A stretch of DNA of 49,151 nucleotides from Pygmaiobacter sp. (GCA_028689835.1 JAQVCK010000004.1:1-49151); one strand, 5' to 3'. Positions 9,041-17,440 are shown, numbered from the stretch's first letter. Notes: generated from the letters alone by a model not told the origin. Translations and numbers: made by a program.

Positions 9041-9844
9041 TTATGGCCCTAGCTTGTGCCCGCAATGCGGGCAATAGTTTGCGTTGGGGGCCGGGGTTTC
9101 TTCATTCATCTGTTCAATAAACCCAGAGCTGATAATCCCGGTGGGCACCGCAACAAGACCAATACCGAGTAGCGCGATCACCGCACTGAGCAACCGCCCC
9201 GCCGCCGTAATGGGGTATAAATCGCCATAGCCCACGGTGGTGAAGGTCGCCACTGCCCACCACAGCGCATCCAGCGCATTTGCAAATTTGTCTGGCTGGG
9301 CAGCGTTTTCAATGTGGTACATCAGCACCGCTGAAACCAGCATCAAAAGCAACACCACAAATACCGAGCTGATTAGCTGGCTTGCCTTGCGGCGCAGCAC
9401 TTTGCCAATGCTGCTAAGAGCCGTGGTGTAACGGCTAATTTTAAACAGCCGGAACAGCCGCACCAGCCGCAGTACCCGCAACACCCGTAGGTCAATGGGG
9501 AACACAAACGGCAGATAAAAGGGTAGAATAGCAAGCAGATCTACGATGGCCATTGGGCGCACAAGGTAGCGCAGCCGGGCACGCAGTGGTGTTCGCGCGG
9601 GGTCTGCCAGTGGCGCTGTCCATAGCCGCAGCAAGTATTCTAACGTAAACACCGCCACCGAAACCACCTCTATCCAGCGCGAAATACGCACGGCGGCCGG
9701 CGGCAGTGCAAAGGTGTCCAGTACCACCTGCACGGTACTGATAAAAATCAGCGCAATAATCGTGCCGTCAAATACATTGGCGGCTATCCCGTTTTCATCG
9801 TCATCACGTATTAGGTCATACGTTTTTTTCTGCCAGTTTTTCAT
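9041..9844 (-). CDS. Voltage-gated potassium channel with C-terminal zinc-knuckle motif
   Basis: 267 residues with Kv-type architecture. A voltage-sensor domain spans about residues 25-135; its S4 helix is arginine-patterned (DLRVLRVLRLVRLFRLFK, 118-135). It is followed by the S5-pore-S6 unit with the K+ selectivity filter TVGYGD (203-208). The cytosolic tail ends with CPHCGHKL (CxxC at 258 and 261), a single zinc-ribbon knuckle a few residues from the C-terminus; one metal site per tetramer subunit, or shared sites, can be imagined. The start at 9844 has a GGGGTGGGG ribosome site; a longer in-frame start lacks one. Likely adjusts membrane potential or K+ flux; physiological role unknown. Confidence 0.93.
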   Translation of the reverse strand: MKNWQKKTYDLIRDDDENGIAANVFDGTIIALIFISTVQVVLDTFALPPAAVRISRWIEVVSVAVFTLEYLLRLWTAPLADPARTPLRARLRYLVRPMAIVDLLAILPFYLPFVFPIDLRVLRVLRLVRLFRLFKISRYTTALSSIGKVLRRKASQLISSVFVVLLLMLVSAVLMYHIENAAQPDKFANALDALWWAVATFTTVGYGDLYPITAAGRLLSAVIALLGIGLVAVPTGIISSGFIEQMNEETPAPNANYCPHCGHKLGP

Positions 9845-9902
9845 CGCCCCACCCCTTTTGCACCGGCCCGCCAAGCAGCAGGCCCAATTTATGGTATTTT
9901 TT

Positions 9903-9931
9903 ATACTACCAGTTTTTACCTGTGCCCGCAA
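9903..9931 (-). promoter_or_regulatory. Promoter of the potassium channel gene
   Basis: Minus strand TTGCGG (9931-9926), 17 bases, TAGTAT (9908-9903). The remaining divergent intergenic DNA up to 10087 shows nothing else. Confidence 0.45.
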
Positions 9932-10087
9932 CTGCTGTCACCTTGTTTTTGGGGCAACCAACCGAACCCAACTTTTTGAAATACCTTGCCGCTGCGTTTG
10001 CGGTACACGGCTTGCCGCCACGCTGTTCTGCCTATCTTTGCCCCTGCGGTCACAAAAAAGCGGGTTTGTAAAATTATTTGCATTTCG

Positions 10088-10139
10088 TTGACAGTGAAAA
10101 AAATCGCGTTATAATATAAATGAACACGTTCATTTATAT
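10088..10139 (+). promoter_or_regulatory. Strong promoter overlapped by a perfect TetR-type operator
   Basis: TTGACA (10088-10093), 16 bases, TATAAT (10110-10115). Immediately overlapping the -10 is an inverted repeat with 12-base perfect arms, ATATAAATGAAC (10114-10125) and GTTCATTTATAT (10128-10139), around a 2-base centre. The position implies autorepression by the TetR protein encoded 25 bases downstream. Confidence 0.85.
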
Positions 10140-10163
10140 ATTCGGGAAAGAGGGCCGCACACG

Positions 10164-10712
10164 ATGCGAAAAAAAGATGAAACCCTGTGTGCCACCTTGC
10201 TAAATGACGCGCGTTTTCTCGCCGATACGCAGGGCATCGACGCAGTTAATATCCGGTCTCTTGCCCAGCGGGCACAGGTGGCGACCGGTACGGTATACAA
10301 CTATTTTTCTAATAAAAACGAAATTTTACTGGCACTGACCGACGAATACTGGGCGGGCACCCTGCACGAGATGGAGACTACCATCTCTGCCGGGCCGTTT
10401 TGCGACCAGCTGCAACAAATCTTTGACTTTCTGCGCGGGCGCATTGACTGCTGGGCCGGCAAACTGATGTGTAGCCTTGGCCGGGTGGAGCCCGCGGGGC
10501 AACAACACATGGCATCGGCACAGACGTCACTGGAAGATGCGTTGTTACGCCGCCTTGGCCAAGACCCCGCCATTCGCCCCGGCGTTTGGTCTGAGGGCTT
10601 TACCAAACAAGAATTTGCGCATTTTCTGGTGCTGCACATAACCCTGCTGTTGCGCAATAAAGCACCGGACATTCATTTTTTAATCGCGCTGGTGCGCCGC
10701 ACAATCTATTGA
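10164..10712 (+). CDS. TetR-family transcriptional regulator
   Basis: 182 residues. The N-terminal TetR helix-turn-helix (about residues 12-60) reads NIRSLAQRAQVATGTVYNYFSNKNEILLAL, with the signature TVYNYF recognition helix. The C-terminal ligand/dimer domain is divergent. It is the first gene of an operon with a 7TM protein (17-base gap) and a DUF2871 protein, and is expected to repress that operon through the palindrome at 10114-10139. The inducer is unknown. Confidence 0.93.
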   Translation: MRKKDETLCATLLNDARFLADTQGIDAVNIRSLAQRAQVATGTVYNYFSNKNEILLALTDEYWAGTLHEMETTISAGPFCDQLQQIFDFLRGRIDCWAGKLMCSLGRVEPAGQQHMASAQTSLEDALLRRLGQDPAIRPGVWSEGFTKQEFAHFLVLHITLLLRNKAPDIHFLIALVRRTIY

Positions 10713-10729
10713 GTTTAGGGGGATTTAAA

Positions 10730-11422
10730 ATGGCACAAGCAATTGCTGAAACTGTTTTTGATGCTTTTTACCTTTCTTTTGCCCTGTTTGTCGGGCTGAC
10801 CATGCTGTTGCGGGGCAGCACCCCGCTTGTCAAAAAGGCCGGCTGGATGGTGACCCTGCTTGGCGCGGGCGACGCGTTTCACCTCGTGCCACGGGTGTAT
10901 GGGCTTTGGACAATTGGGCTTGAGGCCAACGCCGTGGCACTGGGGGCGGGCAAATTCATCACCTCGATCACGATGACAATTTTTTACCTGCTGCTCTACT
11001 ACATCTGGCGCGAGCGGTACCAGATCACCGGGCAAAAAAACCTCACCATCACCATGTGGGTACTGTCGGGTTTGCGCATCGCGCTGTGCCTTTTCCCGCA
11101 AAACGAGTGGCTGGTGTACAAGCAGCCGTTGCTGTTTGGCATCCTGCGCAACCTGCCGTTTGCCGTTATGGGCGTGCTGATTATTATCCTCTTTGCACAG
11201 CAGGTCAAGCAAACGGGGGACAAGGTATTTCGGTTTTTGCCGCTGGCTGTCACCTTGTCGTTTGGGTTTTACCTGCCGGTCGTTTTATGGGGCAACACGG
11301 TGCCCATGGTCGGCATGCTGATGATCCCAAAAACACTGGCCTATGTGTGGGTAGCCTTGATGTGCTGGCAGCTTTACCGCCACCCGGAAAAGGCCGAGCT
11401 TACCAAAAAGGAGACGATGTAA
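10730..11422 (+). CDS. Uncharacterised multi-pass membrane protein
   Basis: 230 residues with about seven predicted membrane helices (for example AFYLSFALFVGLTMLL, ITMTIFYLLLYYIW, LPFAVMGVLIIILFA, LAYVWVALMCWQLY) and a short charged tail (HPEKAELTKKETM). No catalytic motif recognised. The ATG at 10730 follows AGGGGGA. It sits between a TetR regulator and a DUF2871 membrane protein; the three-gene order suggests a regulated membrane complex or export/resistance function, but this is inference only. Confidence 0.8.
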   Translation: MAQAIAETVFDAFYLSFALFVGLTMLLRGSTPLVKKAGWMVTLLGAGDAFHLVPRVYGLWTIGLEANAVALGAGKFITSITMTIFYLLLYYIWRERYQITGQKNLTITMWVLSGLRIALCLFPQNEWLVYKQPLLFGILRNLPFAVMGVLIIILFAQQVKQTGDKVFRFLPLAVTLSFGFYLPVVLWGNTVPMVGMLMIPKTLAYVWVALMCWQLYRHPEKAELTKKETM

Positions 11423-11423
11423 C

Positions 11424-11837
11424 ATGGCAAAGCGCTATGCAAACCTTGCGCTAATTTACGCCGTCATCGCGATGGTGTTTGGCGTATTTTACCGCGAGTT
11501 CACGAAATTTTATCAGTTTTCAGGCAAAACAAACCTTTCGGTTTTGCACGCCCACTATTTTGCGCTGGGCATGCTGTTTTTCTTGCTTTTAATGGTGCTG
11601 GAAAAAAGCTTTGCCTTTTCTGTCGATGCGCACGTGGGCACCTACCTTGTGCTGTACCAGGTGGGGCTGAACATCACCGGCCTAGGCTTTGTGCTGCGCG
11701 GGCTGACACAGGTGTGGGGCACCGCCCTCAGCCGCGGCATGTACGCCGCAATTTCCGGCATTGCGGGCGTCGGGCATATTCTGCTCAGCGTGGCGTTGGT
11801 TTTGCTGTTGCTGAAAATCAAAAAACACGCCGCTTAA
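11424..11837 (+). CDS. DUF2871 membrane protein
   Basis: 137 residues, four hydrophobic helices. It has the family's N-terminal pattern ALIYAVIAMVFGVFYREFTKF followed by LSVLHAHYFALGMLFFLL, with a conserved His pair (HAHYF) in the membrane. DUF2871 proteins are small four-helix Firmicutes membrane proteins of unknown function. One base separates it from the upstream gene, so it belongs to the TetR-controlled operon. Confidence 0.82.
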   Translation: MAKRYANLALIYAVIAMVFGVFYREFTKFYQFSGKTNLSVLHAHYFALGMLFFLLLMVLEKSFAFSVDAHVGTYLVLYQVGLNITGLGFVLRGLTQVWGTALSRGMYAAISGIAGVGHILLSVALVLLLLKIKKHAA

Positions 11838-11845
11838 CCTAACAA

Positions 11846-11910
11846 AACAAGCCCCGCCCGCGGTACCCCGCAAGCAACTTGCTTACCGGGTACCGCGGGC
11901 GGGGCTTGTT
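11846..11910 (+). terminator. Long GC-rich terminator hairpin of the TetR-7TM-DUF2871 operon
   Basis: Perfect 23-base stem: 11846-11868 pairs with 11888-11910. The loop contains a smaller AAGCAA/TTGCTT pairing. No long U-tract follows. Confidence 0.7.
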
Positions 11911-11940
11911 GTCGTATCATCTGTAAAACCCAGCGGCTAC

Positions 11941-11975
11941 AAAAAAATAAGGCAGGGGATAACCCCTGCCTTATT
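11941..11975 (-). terminator. Terminator of the tRNA transcription unit
   Basis: Perfect 13-base stem AATAAGGCAGGGG / CCCCTGCCTTATT (11946-11958 and 11963-11975). Read on the minus strand it ends in a T-run. It lies 5 bases beyond the tRNA-Glu 3' end. Confidence 0.85.
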
Positions 11976-11980
11976 GTGTT

Positions 11981-12055
11981 TGGTGACCCGACCGGGAATC
12001 GAACCCGGGATACCACCGTGAAAGGGTGGTGTCTTAACCTCTTGACCATCGGGCC
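11981..12055 (-). tRNA. tRNA-Glu (TTC)
   Basis: 75 bases including an encoded CCA. The acceptor arms GGCCCGA and TCGGGTC pair (one G-T). The anticodon loop is CTTTCAC, giving anticodon TTC. The T-arm contains GGTTCGATTCC. Confidence 0.95.
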
Positions 12056-12138
12056 GTGCAAAGCTTAGGTAAAATTGTAAAGCCTCACACCACCCGCTGC
12101 TGCAAGCGATACCCTACTGGTTTACCTAAACTTTGTGA

Positions 12139-12215
12139 TGGTAGCGGTAGTGGGATTTGAACCTACGACACTTCGGGTATGAACCGAATGCTCTAGCCAA
12201 CTGAGCTATACCGCC
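12139..12215 (-). tRNA. tRNA-Met (CAT), elongator type
   Basis: 77 bases with encoded CCA. Acceptor GGCGGTA pairs with TACCGCT except at the first pair. D-arm is GCTCAGTTGGCTAGAGC; the anticodon loop is TTCATAC, giving CAT. The sequence resembles Firmicutes elongator tRNA-Met more than initiator. A CAT anticodon also occurs in tRNA-Ile2, which cannot be fully excluded by eye. Probably co-transcribed with tRNA-Glu. Confidence 0.9.
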
Positions 12216-12461
12216 ATTTTTGGGCAACCCATTTGTTGAAATGGTGCATTTGATATTATATCTGCTTTACGGCGCCTTGTCAACCTTTTTTCTTTTTTGT
12301 AAAACGGCTGTCACAAACTTTTGTACAACTGCCAAAAATGCCCGCCCGCTGCGGCTGCGCGGGCCTACCGGGGCAACCGCGGTTTTATGCGCCAACCGGT
12401 ACACTGCCGGGCAACACGGGCGGTACAACTGCACAAAAAAGCTTTATTTTTATGGTGGATA
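12216..12461. other. Intergenic region without recognised gene
   Basis: T-rich then GC-rich DNA between the tRNA genes and the next TetR promoter. Short frames here have no family features. Confidence 0.4.
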
Positions 12462-12510
12462 TTGACAGAGAAGAGGCAGTGTGATACAATCTTCATTACC
12501 TTTGGTAATT
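12462..12510 (+). promoter_or_regulatory. Promoter and candidate operator of the second TetR gene
   Basis: TTGACA (12462-12467), 17 bases, TACAAT (12485-12490). An inverted repeat ATTACC-TTT-GGTAAT (12495-12509) lies at the expected transcription start, a likely autorepression site. Confidence 0.7.
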
Positions 12511-12563
12511 AAACACTGCCGGATCACCGGCACTACCCTTACATGCAAAAGGAGGCGCGGGCA

Positions 12564-13175
12564 TTGACGGGCCAAAAAAGGCTTTTACTTGACCGGGCAC
12601 AAATTTTAGACGCAGCCCTTGCACTGCTGCGCGAAAAGCAGAATATCCGCGAATTAAACCTGCGCTCGCTTGCCGGGGCACTGGGGTGCAGCCATGCCAA
12701 CCTGTACAACTATTTTTCAGGTGCAGACGCCCTGCTTTGGGCAGCACACGCGGCATTGCAGCCGGTTTTGATCGACGAGACCGACCGCCGGGCCGCTGTG
12801 GCCCTTGCGGCAGGGTACGACGGGTTGACCGCGCTATTTTATGCCACAGCCGAGCTGTATGTCACCTGCCCCGGCTGGTTTCACCTGTGCTGGACCGCCC
12901 CCCTTGGCGGCGAGCGCCCCCCACAGGACATTGCCGCAATGCGCGACGCCCGCGCCCGGTTGGACGGGCAGGCCGCCGCCTTATTGCGCACTGCCCTGCC
13001 GGGTATCTCTGGCAAGGAGGTCACCGAAGCAATGCATGTTGCCCACTGCTTTTTAGTGGGTGAAGTGTCCAACTACCACGCCGGGCGCCGGCAGATTGAC
13101 GACGCCGGCCTTTTGATTGAGACCGCGGCAAAACGCGCGGCAAAGCTATTTGTTTTATGGGCGACAAAGGAGTGA
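12564..13175 (+). CDS. TetR-family transcriptional regulator
   Basis: 203 residues. The TetR HTH near residues 10-58 contains ELNLRSLAGALGCSHANLYNYFSGADALLWA, including the LYNYF recognition helix. The start is taken as TTG at 12564 because AAAGGAGG (12548-12555) lies 8 bases upstream; the ATG at 12543 lies in front of that ribosome site. It is followed directly by DUF6323 and DUF6179 genes, which it probably controls via the ATTACC/GGTAAT repeat. Confidence 0.9.
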   Translation: MTGQKRLLLDRAQILDAALALLREKQNIRELNLRSLAGALGCSHANLYNYFSGADALLWAAHAALQPVLIDETDRRAAVALAAGYDGLTALFYATAELYVTCPGWFHLCWTAPLGGERPPQDIAAMRDARARLDGQAAALLRTALPGISGKEVTEAMHVAHCFLVGEVSNYHAGRRQIDDAGLLIETAAKRAAKLFVLWATKE

Positions 13176-13182
13176 TTTGGGG

Positions 13183-13692
13183 TTGGAAAACGGGCTTTCT
13201 CTTTTTTCTTTTTCTCAAGAACTGATACAAAAGCAGGCGGTCGAAGAAGTTTTAAGCGGTAATGAGACCTCGGCCCGGTTTGGGCTGGTGCTCACGGAGC
13301 AGCAGGCCCTGCGGCTGGTATCCACCCGCATGCAGGCGCTGAAAAACACCGGCCGGGTTGAATTTGGCGGCGGGGTAATCGACAAGCTGATTTTTGCTTT
13401 TTGCGATTCGCCCTATATCGGCACGCACAATTACGAAGAGACCCTGCACGAGCTGGTAGACCTGTTTTACTATTATAAAAACGAGCTGCCCGGCACCTTT
13501 AGCGATGCCGAGCTGATTGAGCTGATGAAAAACGCGTTTAACGGCCCCTGCGCAGGCTCGTTAGAGCTGCTTGCCGGGCTGGAGCTGGATGCGACGGCCC
13601 GGCAGTTGCGCGGCGGCTTGTCGGCGGAGGACGAAGGCAAGAACGACGACACGGACACCGGGGAGGGTGAAGATGACGACACAGAATCTTGA
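13183..13692 (+). CDS. DUF6323-type protein
   Basis: About 169 residues, soluble, no known domain of defined function. The segments TARFGLVLTEQQA-like, GRVEFGGGVIDKLI-FCDSPYI, NYEETLHELVDLFYYYKNE and AGSLELLAGLE match the pattern remembered for DUF6323. The last ~25 residues are very acidic (DEGKNDDTDTGEGEDDDTES). A TTG start at 13183 (AAAGGAG 10 bases upstream) or 13177 is likely; no ATG fits. Its 3' end overlaps the DUF6179 gene by 20 bases. The two families are usually neighbours in Clostridia, pointing to a shared complex of unknown function. Confidence 0.75.
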   Translation: MENGLSLFSFSQELIQKQAVEEVLSGNETSARFGLVLTEQQALRLVSTRMQALKNTGRVEFGGGVIDKLIFAFCDSPYIGTHNYEETLHELVDLFYYYKNELPGTFSDAELIELMKNAFNGPCAGSLELLAGLELDATARQLRGGLSAEDEGKNDDTDTGEGEDDDTES

Positions 13693-15049
13693 ACCACAGC
13701 GCCACCTTGACCCCGCGCTACTGGATAGCGCCACCTACACCGAATCGCTGCTTGGGCAGGCCGTGGCACGCGGGCTACTGGCCCCGCAGCAGCTTGAAGT
13801 TGTGCAATTGGGCTACCTTGGCCTGCTTGCAAAGCAGGTAGAGCGGTTTACCAGCGGCGAAAGCAGCTCGGTGCGCAACGAGGTCGCGCGCCACCTGATG
13901 GACTCATTGCTCTTTGTGGTGGGCCTGCGGCTGAAAACCTGCCCCCACCCAGACGATGCGCTGGCCCTGCTATTGCACACCCCGGCACAGCAGCTATTTG
14001 ACGAGGGCATGGCCCTGGTGCGGCGCAAACTACAGCGCACCAAGCTGGTGCACACCCACCTTACCAAAACACTGCTGCACACCCCCAATATGTATTACCG
14101 CGCTACCCTGGCAGACGGCATTCGCGGCTTTTTTAAATTGTACGACCCGCGGTTTGGCGCGCAAGAGATCCACATCACCGCCGATTACCCCGCCTTTTTG
14201 CCGCCCACCGGCCTTGCGGGCATTGAGTTTATGGCGTGGTACACCGAAGTGCTGACCTTTGAAAACGACTTTTGCCGCCATTTTGATGATGCTGCCATCG
14301 ACCGGCTACTGCGCGGCCTTTACGGCCCGTATGAAGATCTTCTCATCAACCTGTACGAGCCGGTGCTGCTAACGTCGCTGTGCTGTGTGCTGGCAGGCCA
14401 CAGCCCGCACGCGCTTACACTGCAACCCAGCGACATCACCGCGCTGAACGCCCGGTTTCGGCCATTGTCTACCAACGAACTGCAAACCATGCTGGCCGGT
14501 GCGGTAGAGCCGCTGCAACTGGCGCTGGCGCTACCTGCCGGCATTTACGGGTATGTGGCGCGCAGCCTGCCCAAGGCGGCGGCATTGCTGCAAAACGCTG
14601 CCGAAACGGGGGCCCTTGGTACACTGCTGGCCCCACCCGCGGGGGCAACGCCGGCCGACGAATTTCAGTTCGACTTTGGCACCCCGATGCCACTAAAGCA
14701 ATACCGTGCGGTGTTGGATGAGCTGTGCAGTTGCCGCTACCTTGCGGATAAGCTGGCCCTCGCACAACAGCAAATCACCTCCTTAACCGACTTTTCCAAC
14801 CTGCTGTTGGACGCCGAGCTGGAGGACGCCGAGCTGGCTGCCTTTGTGGCATTGCTGGGCCCGGCAGAGCTTGCCGCGCTGCGTGCCCTGTGGCCCGATG
14901 ACGAGACCGGCGAAACCGCCGAGCTGCGTGCCGCACGCGCCATTACGGCGCGCATTGCCACACTGCCCGGCCCCGCTGCACAGTGGGTGGCAGCTGCCGC
15001 CGCAAAGCTGGCACAGCAAAGTGACCCCCTGCGCCCGGTGCAGGATTGA
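13673..15049 (+). CDS. DUF6179-type protein
   Basis: 458 residues, largely helical and soluble, no signal peptide or membrane segment. It begins with a family-like SLLGQAVARGLL region and contains repeated Leu/Ala-rich helices; no catalytic motif is recognised. ATG at 13673 with a GGGAGG ribosome site; the start lies inside the upstream DUF6323 gene, so translation is coupled. The strict TetR-DUF6323-DUF6179 order suggests a regulated two-protein system. Family assignment is from memory of this pair, and biochemical role is unknown. Confidence 0.72.
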   Translation: MTTQNLEPQRHLDPALLDSATYTESLLGQAVARGLLAPQQLEVVQLGYLGLLAKQVERFTSGESSSVRNEVARHLMDSLLFVVGLRLKTCPHPDDALALLLHTPAQQLFDEGMALVRRKLQRTKLVHTHLTKTLLHTPNMYYRATLADGIRGFFKLYDPRFGAQEIHITADYPAFLPPTGLAGIEFMAWYTEVLTFENDFCRHFDDAAIDRLLRGLYGPYEDLLINLYEPVLLTSLCCVLAGHSPHALTLQPSDITALNARFRPLSTNELQTMLAGAVEPLQLALALPAGIYGYVARSLPKAAALLQNAAETGALGTLLAPPAGATPADEFQFDFGTPMPLKQYRAVLDELCSCRYLADKLALAQQQITSLTDFSNLLLDAELEDAELAAFVALLGPAELAALRALWPDDETGETAELRAARAITARIATLPGPAAQWVAAAAAKLAQQSDPLRPVQD

Positions 15050-15107
15050 TTTTTTGCCGATATGCTTTGCGGCAACCTGCTTTCAGCTTGCGGTTGCCAC
15101 ATTTTAC

Positions 15108-15138
15108 GCCGCACAAAATAAACCCTTTTTTGTGCGGC
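15108..15138 (+). terminator. Terminator after DUF6179 gene
   Basis: GCCGCACAAAA / TTTTGTGCGGC (15108-15118 and 15128-15138), loop of 9, then ATTTTGC. A second hairpin GGCAACC/GGTTGCC lies just upstream (15071-15098). Confidence 0.6.
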
Positions 15139-15237
15139 ATTTTGCTACCAATCACCCCGTTCGTCCCCGTTCTGCCACCGGCAGCGCAACGGGCAAAAAT
15201 TGATGACATGATTATTTTAAAAAAGAAGGTGCTTCAA

Positions 15238-16014
15238 ATGCAGCCCCATTTTGCCCCGTTGCCCACCGCACTTTTGCCCGCCGTTGCCCCGCTGTTTAGC
15301 GGCTGGCAGGAGACACTGCTGTACTCTTGCCTTGAGGGGCGCATGGGCCACGCCTATGCCATGGGTCAGCCGCCGTTTAGCGCGGCGCAGATGATCGTGG
15401 GCGACTTTTGTTTTTTTGCCGGGGTGCCAAATGAGGCGCTGGTGCGGCATTTCCCCGCACAGCGCACCGCGCCGCTGCTGATGGCGGCGCGCACCCCTGA
15501 CTGGGAAGGGCTGATTGAGGCGGCATGGCCCGGCTGCGAAAAGTTTACCCGCTATGCTACCCAAAAAACCGCAGCCGGGTTTGAGCACGAAAAACTGCTG
15601 GCTTACACCCAAGCGCTGCCTGCCGGCTGCCGGCTGGTACCCATCGGCGAAGCGCTGTACCAGGCAGCCCTTTTGCAGCCGTGGTCCCGCGACCTTGTCT
15701 CGCAGTTTGCCACCTATGCCGATTATGCCCGCGACGGGCTGGGCGTGATGGCCCTGTGCGACGGGCAGCCGGTTTCGGGCGCGTCATCTTATACGTCGTG
15801 GAGCGGCGGCATTGAAATTGAGATTGACACCCACCCGGATTACCGGCGGCGCGGCCTTGCCCGTGCCTGCGGCGCGCAGCTGATGCTGGACTGCCTTGCC
15901 CGCGGGGGCTACCCCAGTTGGGACGCGCACGACCTGCGCTCGCTTTCCCTTGCAAAAACGCTGGGTTACCTGCCCGCAGAGCCGTATGTTACCTACTGTG
16001 TCTCGCCGGCCTGA
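15238..16014 (+). CDS. GNAT-family N-acetyltransferase
   Basis: 258 residues. The acetyl-CoA-binding GNAT core is in the C-terminal half: IEIEIDTHPDYRRRGLARACGAQLML (R/QxxGxG/A-type motif A near residues 200-220), then the DAHDLRSLSLAKTLGY motif B. The N-terminal ~120 residues resemble the helical lead-in of the GNAT_acetyltran subgroup. ATG at 15238 follows AAGAAGGTG. The substrate cannot be told. A MocR-type regulator follows 26 bases later, so the two may be one transcript. Confidence 0.85.
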   Translation: MQPHFAPLPTALLPAVAPLFSGWQETLLYSCLEGRMGHAYAMGQPPFSAAQMIVGDFCFFAGVPNEALVRHFPAQRTAPLLMAARTPDWEGLIEAAWPGCEKFTRYATQKTAAGFEHEKLLAYTQALPAGCRLVPIGEALYQAALLQPWSRDLVSQFATYADYARDGLGVMALCDGQPVSGASSYTSWSGGIEIEIDTHPDYRRRGLARACGAQLMLDCLARGGYPSWDAHDLRSLSLAKTLGYLPAEPYVTYCVSPA

Positions 16015-16040
16015 CGCGCCGCGAAAAGGAGGGTACCCCG

Positions 16041-17414
16041 ATGCCGTTCAACCGTTTTGACAACTACCCCATGTCGTGGCGGCCGGTACTGCCCAAGGGC
16101 AACGCGCCGTTGTACCGCCTGCTGGCACAACAACTGGAGCAGGACATTACCAGCGGCAAACTGCTGCCCGGCACCCAACTGCCGCCGCAGCGCGAGCTTG
16201 CCGACTTTTTAGACATCAACCTCAGCACCGTTTCGCGTGCGTTTAAGCTGTGCATGGGCAAGGGGCTGCTGCATGGCGAAGTGGGCAGCGGCACCTTTGT
16301 GGCCTACGGCATGGAAACGAATGTGTTTGCCCCGCCGGGCCCTGCCACCATTGAGATGGGCTCGCTTGCGCCCGAGACCATCCCCGCACAGGAAGCGACC
16401 GAGCTATTGGCCCAGATGTTGGCAGAGCCGGGGGTGGGCGGGCTGTTTCAGTATCAGCACTACCCAGTGGCCCGCCACCAAGAGGCCGGCGCGCTGTTTT
16501 TGGCAAAGCTGGGGCTCACCGTGCCGCCCGCGCAGGTGCAGTTTGCCGGCGGCGGGCAAAACGCGCTTGCCGCCATTTTGGCGGGGCTGTTTGCGCCGGG
16601 GGATAAAATTGGCACCAGCCCGCTGGTGTACCCCGGGCTCAAAAGTGCCGCCAAGCTGCTGGGCATCCAGCTGGTGCCGCTGCGTGAGCGGCAGGGCGAA
16701 CTGTGCGAAGAGGGGCTGCGCTACGCAATCGACAACGAAGGCATCCGCGCCATTTATGTGATGCCCGACCTGCACAACCCCACCAACCACAATATGTCGC
16801 CCGTCTGCCGTGCCATGGTGGCGCGCACCGCACAGCAAACCGGCCTGCTTGTGCTGGAGGACGGCATTAACAGCCTGCTGCGCACACAGCGGCCCGCCCC
16901 CATTGTCGCACTGGCACCCGGGCAGACCGTTTACCTTGCCAGCCTGTCAAAGGTACTGCTGCCGGGGTTGCGCCTTGCCTACATGACGGCGCCCGAGCAC
17001 CTTGCCACACAGCTGCAAACCGCACTGTATAATTTAAACCTCACCCAGTCCGGCCTGCTGTTAGAGCTTGCCTCCCGGCTGATTTTTTCTGGCCGGGCCA
17101 ACACGCTGATTGCCACCCGCCGCAAGCGCGCCGCGGCACGCAACCGGCTGGCAGACGAGCTTCTTGCCGGGTACACACTGCTGGGGCCGCCCACCTGCCT
17201 CAGCCGCTGGCTGCTGTTGCCGGGTGGGTGCACCGGGTATGCGTTTGAACAGCGGGCCCTTGCACGCGGGGTTGCCGTGTACGGGGCCGAGCGGTTTGCC
17301 GTGGGCAAAAACCCGCCGCCCGCCGGGGTGCGCCTTGCCATTACCGCACCCGAAACCACCGCCCGCCTTGCCGAGGCCCTGCACACCGTGCGGGCGCTGC
17401 TGGACGAGCTGTAA
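16041..17414 (+). CDS. MocR-type GntR/aminotransferase regulator
   Basis: 457 residues. N-terminal GntR winged helix (about 25-95: PLYRLLAQQLEQDITSGKL, LPPQRELADFLDINLSTVSRAFKL) fused to a fold-type I aminotransferase domain (about 100-455). The PLP lysine is in SLSKVLLPGLRLAY (Lys304), with the PDLHNPTNHNMS segment matching the PxxxNPTG aspartate-aminotransferase motif. Such proteins are PLP-dependent regulators of vitamin B6, GABA or transport genes. Directly downstream are azlCD genes behind a terminator and promoter, which are plausible targets. Start at 16041 with AAAAGGAGGG. Confidence 0.93.
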   Translation: MPFNRFDNYPMSWRPVLPKGNAPLYRLLAQQLEQDITSGKLLPGTQLPPQRELADFLDINLSTVSRAFKLCMGKGLLHGEVGSGTFVAYGMETNVFAPPGPATIEMGSLAPETIPAQEATELLAQMLAEPGVGGLFQYQHYPVARHQEAGALFLAKLGLTVPPAQVQFAGGGQNALAAILAGLFAPGDKIGTSPLVYPGLKSAAKLLGIQLVPLRERQGELCEEGLRYAIDNEGIRAIYVMPDLHNPTNHNMSPVCRAMVARTAQQTGLLVLEDGINSLLRTQRPAPIVALAPGQTVYLASLSKVLLPGLRLAYMTAPEHLATQLQTALYNLNLTQSGLLLELASRLIFSGRANTLIATRRKRAAARNRLADELLAGYTLLGPPTCLSRWLLLPGGCTGYAFEQRALARGVAVYGAERFAVGKNPPPAGVRLAITAPETTARLAEALHTVRALLDEL

Positions 17415-17440
17415 CCGGGGTACCATTTCCAGAATTGTTT

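Noticed and set aside
8845-9120. 91-codon plus-strand frame
   Set aside because: Overlaps the 3' end of the potassium channel gene; translation has no family features.
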